64,000 nucleotides of DNA from Stutzerimonas stutzeri (GCA_002345575.1 DDVX01000012.1:157924-221923), one strand, 5' to 3'; positions 35,280 to 44,445 are shown, numbered from the stretch's first letter. The notes: a model not told the origin generated them from the sequence alone. Numbers and translations: made by a program.

Positions 35280-35702
35280 TCAGGGGGCCGGCAGGTCCTC
35301 GGCGCCTGGGCCTAACGGCTGACCGTAACTGAATTCCACATAGTTTCCCGCCGGGTCTCGCAGCCCGCAGTAATAGCCGACTGGATAGGGCTCGTCCCGC
35401 GGCTCCCAGATCAGGCAACCGGCCTCACGGGCGCGGTCCGCTATTGCATCCACCTCGTCACGGCTGGAAAGGGCGAAGCCGAAATGGCTGTAGTCGTTGG
35501 CAGCCAGCCTTCGGTCCACTCCCCCCGGCATGATGACGAAGATGAACGTTCGCTCCTTGCCCGGCTCGGCCATCCAGACGATGCGTGAACCTTTTCCGGC
35601 GCGTTCGTGAAAAACCCGCATACCGCAGAAAGCCGCGTAGAACTCGATACAGGCGTCCAGATCCGGAACATGCAGGGCGAGATGGGTCAGGGTAGGGCGC
35701 AT
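35280..35702 (-). CDS. VOC (glyoxalase/bleomycin-resistance fold) family protein
   Basis: 140 residues from the ATG at 35702, which has CTGGAG at good distance (a GTG two codons earlier is less likely). Glyoxalase-fold pattern: THLALHVPDLDACIEFYAAF at the N-terminus, SHFGFALSSRDEVDAIADRA in the middle, and YYCGLRDPAGNYVEFSYGQP with the metal-binding Glu at the end. Could be a lactoylglutathione-lyase relative given gor next door, but the substrate is unknown. Confidence 0.85.
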   Translation of the reverse strand: MRPTLTHLALHVPDLDACIEFYAAFCGMRVFHERAGKGSRIVWMAEPGKERTFIFVIMPGGVDRRLAANDYSHFGFALSSRDEVDAIADRAREAGCLIWEPRDEPYPVGYYCGLRDPAGNYVEFSYGQPLGPGAEDLPAP

Positions 35703-35773
35703 ATGCACTCCAGTTAATGAGCAGGCGAGGTGCCTCGGTTATGCTGTAGGTACTTCACAGGAGACAGTTACTA

Positions 35774-37132
35774 ATGGCTTACGACTTCGATCTTTTCGTC
35801 ATCGGCGCTGGTTCGGGTGGCGTACGTGCTGCGCGTTTCGCCGCGAGCTACGGTGCGAGGGTGGCTGTGGCCGAGAGCCGCTACCTGGGCGGCACCTGTG
35901 TCAACGTCGGTTGCGTACCGAAGAAGCTGCTGGTCTACGGCGCTCATTATGCTGAAGACATCGGGCAGGCACAGGGCTATGGCTGGACCATCGATGGCGC
36001 AACCTTCGACTGGAAAACCCTGATTGCCAACAAGGATCGGGAAATTCAGCGCCTCAACGGTATCTACAAAAACCTGCTGGTCGACAGCGGCGTGACCCTG
36101 TTGCAGGCCCACGCACGGCTGGTCGATGCGCATACCGTCGAGGTCGAGGGGCAGCGCTACAGCGCCGAGCATATTCTGATCGCGACCGGCGGCTGGCCTC
36201 ATGTACCGGAGTTTCCCGGCAGCGAACATGTGATCACCTCCAACGAAGCCTTCTACCTCGAAGCCTTGCCGCGCCGGGTTCTGGTGGTTGGTGGTGGCTA
36301 TATCGCCGTTGAGTTTGCGTCCATCTTCCATGGCTGCGGTGCCGACACCAAGCTGCTCTATCGCGGTGACCTGTTCATGCGTGGCTTCGACGGTTCGCTG
36401 CGTGATCATCTCAAGGACGAAATGATCAAGAAGGGTGTCGACCTACAGTTCAATGCCGACATTGCGCGTATCGACAAGCAGCCTGACGGCAGCCTTCTGG
36501 CGACCTTGAAAGACGGCCGCACCCTCGAGTCCGATTGCGTGTTCTATGCCACGGGGCGCCGCCCTATGTTGGATAATCTCGGCCTCGAGCAGGTTGATAT
36601 TGCGCTGGATGAACGCGGTTTCATCAAGGTGAACAACAACTTCTGCACTTCGGTGCCTTCGATTCTTGCCATCGGCGATGTGATCGGTCGCGTTCAGCTC
36701 ACGCCGGTGGCGCTGGCCGAGGGCACGGCCGTTGCGCGGCAGTTGTTCAAACCAGAGGAATACCGTCCGGTGGATTACAACACCATCGCCACGGCGGTGT
36801 TCAGCCTGCCCAACGTGGCCACCGTTGGCCTCACTGAAGAACAGGCGCGCGAGCAGGGGCACAAGATTGTTCTGTTCGAAAGCCGCTTCCGGCCGATGAA
36901 ACTGACCATGACCGAAAGTCTGGAGCGCAGCCTGATGAAGTTGGTGGTCGATGCCGACACCGACAAGGTGCTGGGATGCCACATGGCGGGTTCCGAAGCG
37001 GGCGAGATCATGCAGGGGCTGGCCGTGGCCTTGAAGGCAGGTGCCACCAAGCGCATTTTCGACGAAACCATCGGCATTCACCCGACGGCGGCTGAAGAGT
37101 TCGTCACCATGCGCACGCCGACCGGCAGTTGA
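35774..37132 (+). CDS. gor: Gor, glutathione-disulfide reductase
   Basis: NADPH-dependent flavoenzyme that regenerates glutathione. 452 residues: FAD motif FDLFVIGAGSGGVRAARFAA, redox-active disulfide GGTCVNVGCVPKKLLVYG, NAD(P) motif VLVVGGGYIAVEFASIF, and the dimerisation domain ending HPTAAEEFVTMR with the catalytic His. All catalytic residues are present. Fits the redox genes msrB, glutathione peroxidase and GST in the same window. Confidence 0.96.
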   Translation: MAYDFDLFVIGAGSGGVRAARFAASYGARVAVAESRYLGGTCVNVGCVPKKLLVYGAHYAEDIGQAQGYGWTIDGATFDWKTLIANKDREIQRLNGIYKNLLVDSGVTLLQAHARLVDAHTVEVEGQRYSAEHILIATGGWPHVPEFPGSEHVITSNEAFYLEALPRRVLVVGGGYIAVEFASIFHGCGADTKLLYRGDLFMRGFDGSLRDHLKDEMIKKGVDLQFNADIARIDKQPDGSLLATLKDGRTLESDCVFYATGRRPMLDNLGLEQVDIALDERGFIKVNNNFCTSVPSILAIGDVIGRVQLTPVALAEGTAVARQLFKPEEYRPVDYNTIATAVFSLPNVATVGLTEEQAREQGHKIVLFESRFRPMKLTMTESLERSLMKLVVDADTDKVLGCHMAGSEAGEIMQGLAVALKAGATKRIFDETIGIHPTAAEEFVTMRTPTGS

Positions 37133-37134
37133 CT

Positions 37135-37157
37135 GCCGGAGCTGTGTCGGCTCCGGC
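37135..37157. terminator. Hairpin between gor and the copper chaperone gene
   Basis: Perfect 8-base arms GCCGGAGC / GCTCCGGC, loop TGTGTCG, just after the gor stop and between convergent genes. No T tract. Confidence 0.55.
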
Positions 37158-37172
37158 GTGGTTCAGTGGTGC

Positions 37173-37664
37173 TCAGTGATGATGCGCGTCGCCAGCGGCC
37201 TGCGGCGCGTTTTCCTGGATGACGACATCGACAACGACTTCGCCGGCGTGCTCGAAGATCAGCGTTAGCGGAAAGGTGTCGCCTGCAACAAGCGGTTCTT
37301 TCAATTCGAACATCATGACGTGATTGCCGCCGGGCTTGAATTCCGCATGGCCACTTGCGGGAACTTCCACCGAATCGATCTGCTCCATGCGCATGATGTC
37401 GCCTTCATGCACATGGGTATGCAGTTCGGTTTTACCGGCGCGCGGTGTCTGTGCGCCGATCAGGCGGTCCTGCTGCGCACCCGGATTGTTCAGCGTGAAA
37501 TACGCCGCGCCGGTAGGCGCGCTCGGTGGCATCGCACGTGACCAGGCGCCGCTGACCGTGAGCGCCTCGGCTGCCTGCTGATGATCAGCGTGGCCATGCT
37601 CATGGGATAAGGCGCTCAGGGAGGTTGTGCTCAATACAAAAGCCGTTAGCAGGCGAAGCAACAT
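37173..37664 (-). CDS. PCu(A)C-type periplasmic copper chaperone
   Basis: 163 residues from the ATG at 37664 (CTGGAG upstream). Signal peptide MLLRLLTAFVLSTTSLSALS, a His-rich mature N-terminus (HEHGHADHQQ), and the DUF461 fold with GAWSRAMPPSAPTGAAYFTL. The copper ligands are in ELHTHVHEGDIMRM and GGNHVMMFEL. A His-rich end (GDAHHH) is also present. PCu(A)C proteins deliver Cu(I) to the CuA/CuB sites of haem-copper oxidases. No oxidase gene is nearby in the window. Confidence 0.9.
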   Translation of the reverse strand: MLLRLLTAFVLSTTSLSALSHEHGHADHQQAAEALTVSGAWSRAMPPSAPTGAAYFTLNNPGAQQDRLIGAQTPRAGKTELHTHVHEGDIMRMEQIDSVEVPASGHAEFKPGGNHVMMFELKEPLVAGDTFPLTLIFEHAGEVVVDVVIQENAPQAAGDAHHH

Positions 37665-37718
37665 GGGGCGTCTCCAGGTGATTTCAGAATGGCCGCACAT
37701 TAGCACTTTCAACGACCT

Positions 37719-37776
37719 GTTAGCGCTGCGGCCTGCTGCGAATGGTCTTCATCAAGTCTTCAGGGCTGATTTGCCC
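37719..37776 (-). repeat. Extra copy of the rlhA 3' end (58-base direct repeat, left copy)
   Basis: 58 bases identical at 56 positions to 38698-38755, which is the stop region of rlhA. Same orientation. Similarity stops right after, so this is a remnant and not a gene. Confidence 0.9.
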
Positions 37777-38195
37777 TTCGCTGGGTGAGCCGTCTGGTCT
37801 GGGCGTCCGGCGAGGATTCCGATGAGGTATAGGTGGTAGCGGCGGCGATGTTCTTCATGACCGCTCTCATTCTAGTGAGGCCCTTCGATTGTCCGTTGAT
37901 GTGGATTGCAGCCTGTTGATATGGGATGAGTTGTTACATGCCAGATAGATGTATGCGAGTTCGGAAAGCTGGTTGCAGCGGCCAATAGATATCTACCTAA
38001 GGAGGCTGATGAGGTCTGACGTTAAGGCTCGGAAGAACATCTGGCGCTTGGGAAGATCTTCTGAGGAAAGAAGCGGTTGATGGCATATGGCCATTTATAA
38101 CGTGTCGGATTATAGTCGCGTCCGCCAAGGACGGTCGTCGGATTCCAGCGTTGGATCTGTCAGCGCCGTTCACTAACGCTCGCAAGGGAATCGAT
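37777..38195. other. Non-coding stretch inside the direct-repeat-bounded segment
   Basis: About 420 bases with no credible gene; noticeably less GC-rich than the flanks (e.g. GTTGATATGGGATGAGTTG). It contains a GGATTATAG element near 38106 that may serve the lipoprotein gene. It forms the left part of the 37719-38755 segment bounded by copies of the rlhA 3' end. Confidence 0.5.
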
Positions 38196-38633
38196 ATGAA
38201 ACTAAATCAACTGCTGGCGGTGCCACTGGCCGCCGTGCTGCTCTCTGCCTGTACCGCTACCACTTCGCTACGCTCCAGTGACCCGAGTCTCTCCGTGAGG
38301 ATCAACGATGATGCACCGTTGGTGCTGAAGAACCCCATCAGTAAGACGTACAAGGCCACCAGCTTCGGTCAGTATCGTTTCCGTGCCACGCAGGAAGGCA
38401 TGGAACCCATGTATGGACTGATTCCGCTTAAGTTCAACGGTGGCTATCTCGTCGCCGACATCCTGTTCTTCGCTCCGGCTGCCTTCTACAACCTGCGTGA
38501 GGTTTACCCGTTCTACGAGTTCGATGTGGTGCAGGGTGTGGTGCGTTACAAAAAGAAAGAGAGCGATCAGTGGATCAGCTACAAGCCGACCGCCGCCGAA
38601 GCAGAGCGAGCGCAGGCTTACTTCGCTAAATAA
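38196..38633 (+). CDS. Putative lipoprotein between rlhA-end repeats
   Basis: 145 residues from the ATG at 38196 after AAGGGAATCG. Signal peptide with lipobox LLSAC (Cys 19), so an envelope lipoprotein. The mature part has YGLIPLKFNGGYLVADILFF and AAFYNLREVYPFYEFDV, with a hydrophobic patch followed by an aromatic-rich strand region. I do not recognise a characterised family. It is the only gene in a 979-base segment lying between two direct copies of the rlhA 3' end, suggesting acquisition as a unit. Confidence 0.75.
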   Translation: MKLNQLLAVPLAAVLLSACTATTSLRSSDPSLSVRINDDAPLVLKNPISKTYKATSFGQYRFRATQEGMEPMYGLIPLKFNGGYLVADILFFAPAAFYNLREVYPFYEFDVVQGVVRYKKKESDQWISYKPTAAEAERAQAYFAK

Positions 38634-38697
38634 TCCGGCCTCACCCCTGCATCGCTGCTTCCCTCTCATCGAGAGAGGCAGCTTCGATATTAGGCCC

Positions 38698-38755
38698 GTT
38701 AGCGCTGCGGCCTGCTGCGAATGGTCTTCATCAGGTCTTCAGGGCTGATCTGCCC
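38698..38755 (-). repeat. rlhA 3' end (58-base direct repeat, right copy)
   Basis: The in-gene copy of the repeat also found at 37719-37776; 56 of 58 bases match. It begins one base before the rlhA stop codon on this strand and covers its last 19 codons. Confidence 0.9.
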
Positions 38756-40702
38756 GACCACACTCGCCGCACTACCTGGCAAGGGCAGGTTGAGGATGTT
38801 GCCCTTGATCTTGCCGATCACGTGCATCTCGCACGGCTTGCAGTCGAACTTCAGGGTCAGCACCTCGTCGCCATGCACCAGCTGCATCGGGGCGACCTTG
38901 GTGCGCACGCCGGTAACGCCCTTGGCCTGTTTGGGGCACAGGTTGAAGGAGAAGCGCAGGCAGTGCTTGGTGATCATCACCGGCACCTCGCCGGTTTCCT
39001 CGTGGGCCTCGTACGCCGCATCTATCAGTTGCACGCCGTAACGGTGGTAGAAGGCACGGGCCTTCTCGTTGTAGACGTTGGCGAGGAAGCTCAGGTGCGC
39101 CTCGGGATAGACCGGTGGCGGCACGCTGACCGGCTTGCGGCTGCCGTGCGGGCGGATGGCTTCGCGGGCCTCCGTCAGCGCCTCGATGGCCTCGCGGCGC
39201 AGGGCCTTGAGCTGAGAATTGGGGATGAAAAACGCCTGGGGTGCCTCAACGTCTACTTCTTCGGCGTGATAGATCGTGGTGCCCAGCTGGCTCAGCAGGT
39301 CGGCGATCTGACCGGGCACCTGCTCGGGCTTCTTCGCTTCGCCGAAGGGACCGGCCAGGGAAACCGTGGCGTAGGCGCCTTCTTCGCTGGTGACATGCAG
39401 TTCCAGCTCATCAGCACGCAGTTTCGCCAGCCAGCGCACGCCGACGCGGCGTTCGGCAGAGATCTTGAGCAGCGCTTGCTGCCAGTTGTGATCCAGGTTG
39501 CGGCTGAGCGGATGGTTCGGGCGCAGCTGCTTGAGCGCGGCCGGCATCTCGTTGGGCTCCACACGGTATTGCCACTGCGCCTTGCCGTCATCGTGCTCGA
39601 ACTGGCTCAGCTGCTCCACCACGCTGGCGCGAAAGCCCACCACTTCACGCTTGATCAGCACGTTGAGGCCGTCGCCGTTGGACAGCGGCTCGCTGGTCTG
39701 CGCAACGAAATCATGTTTGCCCACCTTGAGCACTTCACCCACCGGCAGGCCGGTGAAGGTCGGCGAGTCGAAGGCACCGATGTCAATCTTGCGGTCGGTA
39801 ACGAAGTAGTCGGTGCTGCCGCGGTGGAAGGTCTTGTCCGGGTCCGGCACGAAGAAGTGCTCGGTGCGGCCGCTGGAGGCGCGGGCCAGGTCCGGTCGGC
39901 CTTCGAGAATGTCGTCGAGGCGCTGGCGGTAATAGGCGGTGATGTTCTTCACATAGCCCATGTCCTTGTAGCGCCCTTCGATCTTGAACGAGCGCACGCC
40001 GGCATCGACCAGCGCGCTCAGGTTGGCGCTCTGGTTGTTGTCCTTCATCGACAGCAGGTGCTTGTCGAAGGCCACCACGCGGCCCTGATCATCCTTCAGG
40101 GTGTAGGGCAGACGGCAGGCCTGGGAGCAGTCGCCGCGGTTGGCGCTGCGCCCGGTCTGTGCATGGGAAATGTTGCATTGCCCGGAGAACGCCACGCACA
40201 GCGCGCCGTGGATGAAGAACTCCAGGGTCGAGTCCACCTGCTCGTGGATGGTGCGGATTTCGGCAAGGTTCAGCTCGCGCGCTAGGACCAGCTGCGAGAA
40301 GCCCGCCTGATCGAGAAACTTCGCCCGCTCCAGGGTGCGGATGTCGGTCTGAGTGCTGGCGTGGATCTCGATGGGCGGCAGGTCCATCTCCATGATCCCC
40401 ATGTCCTGCACGATCAGTGCATCGACGCCGATCTCGTACATCTGCTGGATCAGCGCGCGGGCCGGCTCCAGCTCATCGTCATGCAGGATGGTGTTGAGCG
40501 TCACGAACACTCGCACATGGAACAGGTGAGCAAATTCCACCAGCCCGGCGATATCCGCCACGCTGTTCTCGGCATTGTGCCGCGCACCGAAACTCGGCCC
40601 GCCGATGTACACCGCATCGGCACCATGCAGGATGGCCTCCTTGGCAATGGAAACATCCCGTGCGGGGCTCAGCAGTTCGAGGTGGTGCTTGGGTAAGGAC
40701 AT
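38699..40702 (-). CDS. rlhA: RlhA (YdcP), 23S rRNA C2501 hydroxylation protein, U32 family
   Basis: 667 residues from the ATG at 40702 (MSLPKHHLELLSPARDVSIA); the frame extends upstream but that part looks non-coding. The U32 core has LHGADAVYIGGPSFGARHNA, NTILHDDELEPARALIQQMY and FFIHGALCVAFSGQCNISHA. The Cys of SANRGDCSQACRLPY, plus later KHCLRFSFNLCPKQAKG and FDCKPCEMHVIGK, are the conserved iron-sulfur ligands. The length and extended C-terminal domain match E. coli RlhA, not the shorter YegQ/TrhP. RlhA makes 5-hydroxycytidine in 23S rRNA. Its 3' end is duplicated 0.9 kb downstream. Confidence 0.92.
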   Translation of the reverse strand: MSLPKHHLELLSPARDVSIAKEAILHGADAVYIGGPSFGARHNAENSVADIAGLVEFAHLFHVRVFVTLNTILHDDELEPARALIQQMYEIGVDALIVQDMGIMEMDLPPIEIHASTQTDIRTLERAKFLDQAGFSQLVLARELNLAEIRTIHEQVDSTLEFFIHGALCVAFSGQCNISHAQTGRSANRGDCSQACRLPYTLKDDQGRVVAFDKHLLSMKDNNQSANLSALVDAGVRSFKIEGRYKDMGYVKNITAYYRQRLDDILEGRPDLARASSGRTEHFFVPDPDKTFHRGSTDYFVTDRKIDIGAFDSPTFTGLPVGEVLKVGKHDFVAQTSEPLSNGDGLNVLIKREVVGFRASVVEQLSQFEHDDGKAQWQYRVEPNEMPAALKQLRPNHPLSRNLDHNWQQALLKISAERRVGVRWLAKLRADELELHVTSEEGAYATVSLAGPFGEAKKPEQVPGQIADLLSQLGTTIYHAEEVDVEAPQAFFIPNSQLKALRREAIEALTEAREAIRPHGSRKPVSVPPPVYPEAHLSFLANVYNEKARAFYHRYGVQLIDAAYEAHEETGEVPVMITKHCLRFSFNLCPKQAKGVTGVRTKVAPMQLVHGDEVLTLKFDCKPCEMHVIGKIKGNILNLPLPGSAASVVGQISPEDLMKTIRSRPQR

Positions 40703-40995
40703 GCGCGCGGACCGGGTACAAGGCGAAAAGGGCGCCATTGTAAAGGCTTGGGGCGGCTTTGGGGGTTGCATCGGCTGTGTGGTGGCTTCTTGAAGCCGAG
40801 CCGGGATGAGCCAGTGGCAAGGCAGAACGTCGGGCGTCGTGCTTTCGTTGTAGCAGCTCGCTACGCGGCATAGAATTACACCTCTCCCGCCCAGTCTAGA
40901 CAGCTCCGCAAACCCGACCTGCGTTTGCGGCAATGTCTGTTGGCGTCTAGGGTGTGGTTCGCCTCCTTGTTTGCTCGCCGAGCTCGATTACCTTC

Positions 40996-42195
40996 ATGAC
41001 TACTATGCAAACCGCTACTCCGAGCGGAAGCTGGCTCAGTGTCTTCGTACTGACGCTGGCTGCGTTTATTTTCAACACTACTGAGTTCGTACCGGTTGGG
41101 CTGCTCAGCGACATCGGCGCAAGTTTCGACATGTCGACCGCGCATGTTGGGCTGATGCTGACGGTCTACGCCTGGATCGTCGCGCTGGCCTCGCTGCCGC
41201 TGATGCTGCTGACGCGCAATATCGAGCGGCGCAAGTTGCTGATCTGGTTGTTCGTGCTGTTTATCAGCAGCCATCTGCTTTCCGGAGTCGCTTGGAGTTT
41301 CGAGGTGCTGCTGGTCAGTCGCACCGGCATTGCCTTCTCCCATGCGGTGTTCTGGTCGATTACCGCTTCGCTGGCCGTGCGTGTCGCGCCGCCCGGAAAG
41401 ACCGCTCAGGCGCTGGGTTTGCTCGCCACCGGTACTACCATGGCGATGGTGCTGGGTGTTCCTCTGGGACGCGTGATCGGCGGGATGATGGGCTGGCGAA
41501 GCACATTCCTGGTCATCGCTGTGCTGGCTGGGTTGGCTCTGTTGTGTCTGGCTCGGACCCTGCCATTGCTACCTAGCCAGAACTCCGGCTCGTTGCGCAG
41601 CTTACCCGTCCTGTTCAAGCGGCCGCTGCTGGTTACCGTCTATGCGTTGATAGTGCTGGTGGTCACCGCGCAGTTCACTGCCTATAGCTATATCGAGCCC
41701 TTTACCCGGGAAGTTGCGCAGATGAGCGGCAACATGACCACGCTGGTACTGCTGCTGTTCGGCGGTGCCGGGCTTTTCGGTTCGTTGCTGTTCAGCCGCT
41801 ACGGCTCGCGCTACACGCGGCCATTCCTGATCTGCACCCTGTTGGTCCTGGCGTTGTGCCTGCTGTCGCTGCAGCCGCTGGCGGGGCTGCCGGTGGCGGG
41901 GCTGCCGGTGGCGTTCTGCGTGATGAGCGTGGTGTGGGGAACGGTGGTCCTCTGCTTCCTGCTGGTGCTGCAGTCCCGGGTGCTGCACTTCGCTTCCGAC
42001 GCCACCGACGTTGCCATGGCGCTTTTTTCCGGCCTTTTCAACGTCGGCATCGGTGCGGGCGCTTTGCTTGGTAGCGTGGTCAGCCAGCAAATTGGGCTGG
42101 GCGCAATCGGCTTCTTCGGCAGCGCGCTGGCGCTGGCTGCGTTGCTGTTGTCCGCGCTGATGATGAAGCGCTATCCAGCGATAGCCGCCAAGTGA
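40996..42195 (+). CDS. sotB: SotB-type MFS sugar efflux transporter
   Basis: 399 residues, twelve predicted membrane helices. The N-terminus LAAFIFNTTEFVPVGLLSDI is diagnostic for the SotB/YdeA group, as are ARNIERRKLL-like loops (here LTRNIERRKLLIWLFV) and SDATDVAMALFSGLFNVGIG. These export arabinose and IPTG-like sugars in E. coli. ATG at 40996 is preferred (MTTMQTATPS); the frame extends upstream without a better ribosome site. Divergent from rlhA with a 293-base intergenic region. Confidence 0.92.
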   Translation: MTTMQTATPSGSWLSVFVLTLAAFIFNTTEFVPVGLLSDIGASFDMSTAHVGLMLTVYAWIVALASLPLMLLTRNIERRKLLIWLFVLFISSHLLSGVAWSFEVLLVSRTGIAFSHAVFWSITASLAVRVAPPGKTAQALGLLATGTTMAMVLGVPLGRVIGGMMGWRSTFLVIAVLAGLALLCLARTLPLLPSQNSGSLRSLPVLFKRPLLVTVYALIVLVVTAQFTAYSYIEPFTREVAQMSGNMTTLVLLLFGGAGLFGSLLFSRYGSRYTRPFLICTLLVLALCLLSLQPLAGLPVAGLPVAFCVMSVVWGTVVLCFLLVLQSRVLHFASDATDVAMALFSGLFNVGIGAGALLGSVVSQQIGLGAIGFFGSALALAALLLSALMMKRYPAIAAK

Positions 42196-42254
42196 GGCAG
42201 GCTGCGCGGATCAATCCATATCCGGAGGGCGAGTCTGGGCTTACAGGGCCTGGG

Positions 42255-42593
42255 CTACCCGAGGGCCGTACTTAGAACAGTCAGCAATGCGCCGAGTAGA
42301 GGAACCGAAAGCGCCAGGCGCGGCTTGTAAGGCATCAGCATTACGAGCGCCAGACCGGTCAGCGAGATCATTCCGAACCAGGCGACAGCGGCCATTGCTG
42401 ATGACCAGACGTCCTTAGCGACCCAGCCGGACAGACCCAGCAACGCTCCGCCAGCCGGTGTACAAATATGGCGTGCCATGGCGGGCAGACGTGTGCTGGC
42501 GAGCTGCTTCCAGTGGCGCTGCATGCCCAGGCAAAAGCCGAGCATGCCGGCGTAGGCCAGGGTCAGGGAAAGCAGTAGGGCGGTGATGTTCAT
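42255..42593 (-). CDS. DUF3325-type small membrane protein
   Basis: 112 residues with about four hydrophobic helices (e.g. ITALLLSLTLAYAGMLGFCL and AMAAVAWFGMISLTGLALVM). The start overlaps the stop of the PepSY gene by 4 bases. DUF3325 proteins occur with PepSY and DUF3649 membrane proteins next to TonB-dependent siderophore receptors; the family assignment is from composition and context. Last gene of the iron block. Confidence 0.7.
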   Translation of the reverse strand: MNITALLLSLTLAYAGMLGFCLGMQRHWKQLASTRLPAMARHICTPAGGALLGLSGWVAKDVWSSAMAAVAWFGMISLTGLALVMLMPYKPRLALSVPLLGALLTVLSTALG

Positions 42594-44161
42594 GTCGCAG
42601 CTTCCATCAGACGTGGGCTCTTGCGCGTCGGAGAAATGGCCGTCGCAGGGATTTTGCGAGCGGTCCAGACCAGCAGCATGCCGAGGGCCAAGGCCGCACC
42701 ATTGACGCCTAGGCGCAGGCCGTCGCTGCTGAGCCCGGTCATCAGATCAAGCAGCGGCAGGCCGATGCACAGCAAGGCAGTTACAGCCAGCTGCTCACGC
42801 CAGGCATGCAGCACCGGGCGCAATGCAGCATGCGCCAGGCTGGCCAACCAGACGGCGAAGAACACGCGAACTTCCCAGTCGCTGCGTCCGACAAGCTCCG
42901 CTGGCAGCAGGCGGTTACCCCACAGCATGGCGACGCAGGCCAGGCTGAGCCCCGATACCGTAGTCACGTTGAGCCGCTCCACGATGTTCAGGAAGCGCTG
43001 CGAACCTTTGGCCTGCTTGCGTTGCTTGACGCTATAAAGCACCAGCCCGCTGGCGATCATTGCGCAACTGACCAACCCGCAGATGAAATACAGCCAGCGC
43101 ATCGGATAGCCACCGAACTGGGCGAAGTGCAGGCCGGCCATCACCCGCTGGGTGAGCTGGCTGGTTCGTGACGGAGGCGGTGCCTGTACAACCTCGCCGC
43201 TGACCCCGTCGAATACCAGTGCCTCGCCCTTGGTCAGTTCGATGCGGCTGCCCAGCAAGGGGCGGACGGTGACGCGCGCATCGCCCCTACCGGGATTGCT
43301 AACCGACAGCCCGGCGAGCATCCCCGCGCCGTAATGGGCCTCGCCCTTGTCGATGAACGTCGCCAGGGGCAGCAAAGGGGCCGCTTGCGTCGGCTGTTCG
43401 CTGCGCCCGCGTTCGCCACGCTCGGGTGCGCCCTGGGTCTGTGCGGCACCACGCAAGTCGCGCTGCATGGCCTGGCGGTCGCCGTCGTACAGCGCATCGA
43501 GCGCTGCAGGCATATAGATGAGGAAGAAGATCACCAGCCCGGTGTAGGTGATCATCAGATGGAATGGCAGCAGCAGGACGGCACTGGCGTTGTGTCCGTC
43601 CAGCCAGGAGCGCTGGCCCTTGCCCGGACGGAAGGTGAAGAACTCCTTGAAGATCTTCTTATGGATAACGATGCCGCTGATCAATGCCACCAGCATCGCC
43701 ATGGCCGCAAAGCCCACTGCCCAGATGCCGATGTTGCGCGGCATGTGCAGGGTGTAATGGAAACGGAAGAAGAAGTTGCCGCCAGCGGTCTGGCGGGGCT
43801 CCAGGACTTCGCCGCTGACCGGATCGAGGTAGGTGCGCTCGCCGCGCCGCTGCTCTGCGGTGGATACTGCAAGCGCCGGTGCGCGCTCAGTTGGCAGGTT
43901 GATGCTCCAGCTTGGCTCGTGCGGATGATGCGTTTCCAGCCAGCGCTGGGCGGCAAGCGCCGCTGCTGATTGATCCAGCTTCTGCTGGCTCAGCTCCGGC
44001 TGCATCCACCAGTTCAGTTCCTTGTCGAAGACCGCGATTGTGCCGGTGAGAAAGATGGCGAACAGAACCCAGCCGAGCAGCAGCCCGCACCAGGTGTGCA
44101 GCCAGGACATGGACTGGGTAAAGGTCTTCTGCTTCATTCGCGACTTCATCCGAGATTTCAT
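42590..44161 (-). CDS. PepSY-domain membrane protein (iron-uptake type)
   Basis: 523 residues. The ATG at 44161 overlaps the DUF3649 stop (ATGA). The first residues repeat MKSR twice before MKQKTFTQSMSWLHTWCGLL, so the start could also be 44149 or 44137. Four membrane helices, conserved LHTWCGLLLGWVLFAIFLTG and NIGIWAVGFAAMAMLVALIS, with periplasmic PepSY regions between. Proteins of this type (PiuB/FoxB-like) are thought to reduce ferric siderophores in the periplasm. Adjacent to the TonB receptor block. Confidence 0.88.
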   Translation of the reverse strand: MKSRMKSRMKQKTFTQSMSWLHTWCGLLLGWVLFAIFLTGTIAVFDKELNWWMQPELSQQKLDQSAAALAAQRWLETHHPHEPSWSINLPTERAPALAVSTAEQRRGERTYLDPVSGEVLEPRQTAGGNFFFRFHYTLHMPRNIGIWAVGFAAMAMLVALISGIVIHKKIFKEFFTFRPGKGQRSWLDGHNASAVLLLPFHLMITYTGLVIFFLIYMPAALDALYDGDRQAMQRDLRGAAQTQGAPERGERGRSEQPTQAAPLLPLATFIDKGEAHYGAGMLAGLSVSNPGRGDARVTVRPLLGSRIELTKGEALVFDGVSGEVVQAPPPSRTSQLTQRVMAGLHFAQFGGYPMRWLYFICGLVSCAMIASGLVLYSVKQRKQAKGSQRFLNIVERLNVTTVSGLSLACVAMLWGNRLLPAELVGRSDWEVRVFFAVWLASLAHAALRPVLHAWREQLAVTALLCIGLPLLDLMTGLSSDGLRLGVNGAALALGMLLVWTARKIPATAISPTRKSPRLMEAAT

Positions 44162-44445
44162 CCGAGTCGCTCCAGCAGTTGGGGCCAGAAGCCGACCACC
44201 GCCAGCGGAGGCATGAACAGCAGACTGGCTGCGATGCGTCGCAATGAATGCGTAGCGAAGACCCAGAGAATGAATGCCAGGTAGATGATGAACGAAAGCA
44301 GTGACGCGACTAGGGTGGCATCGAAGCGTTCCAGTGGCAGCAGGCGTGCCAGGGCTGCGGTGAAGCAATAGGTGAAGAGGTAGCCACCAGCTATGGCGGC
44401 TAGGGTGCGGGCGGTTACCGACCAATATTGGAACAAGGTATTCAT
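44158..44445 (-). CDS. DUF3649-type small membrane protein
   Basis: 95 residues from ATG 44445 with three hydrophobic helices (TLAAIAGGYLFTYCFTAALA, FDATLVASLLSFIIYLAFIL, IAASLLFMPPLAVVGFW). The DUF3649 name is by context and composition. Coupled by ATGA to the PepSY gene; probably a membrane subunit of the same ferric-siderophore reduction or transport unit. Confidence 0.72.
   Translation of the reverse strand: MNTLFQYWSVTARTLAAIAGGYLFTYCFTAALARLLPLERFDATLVASLLSFIIYLAFILWVFATHSLRRIAASLLFMPPLAVVGFWPQLLERLG

Noticed and set aside
38822..40285. 487-codon open frame opposite to rlhA
   Set aside because: Antisense to a clearly conserved gene in GC-rich DNA; sequence has no family match. Similar long antisense frames over ccmF, the TonB receptor and cheA are shadows for the same reason.
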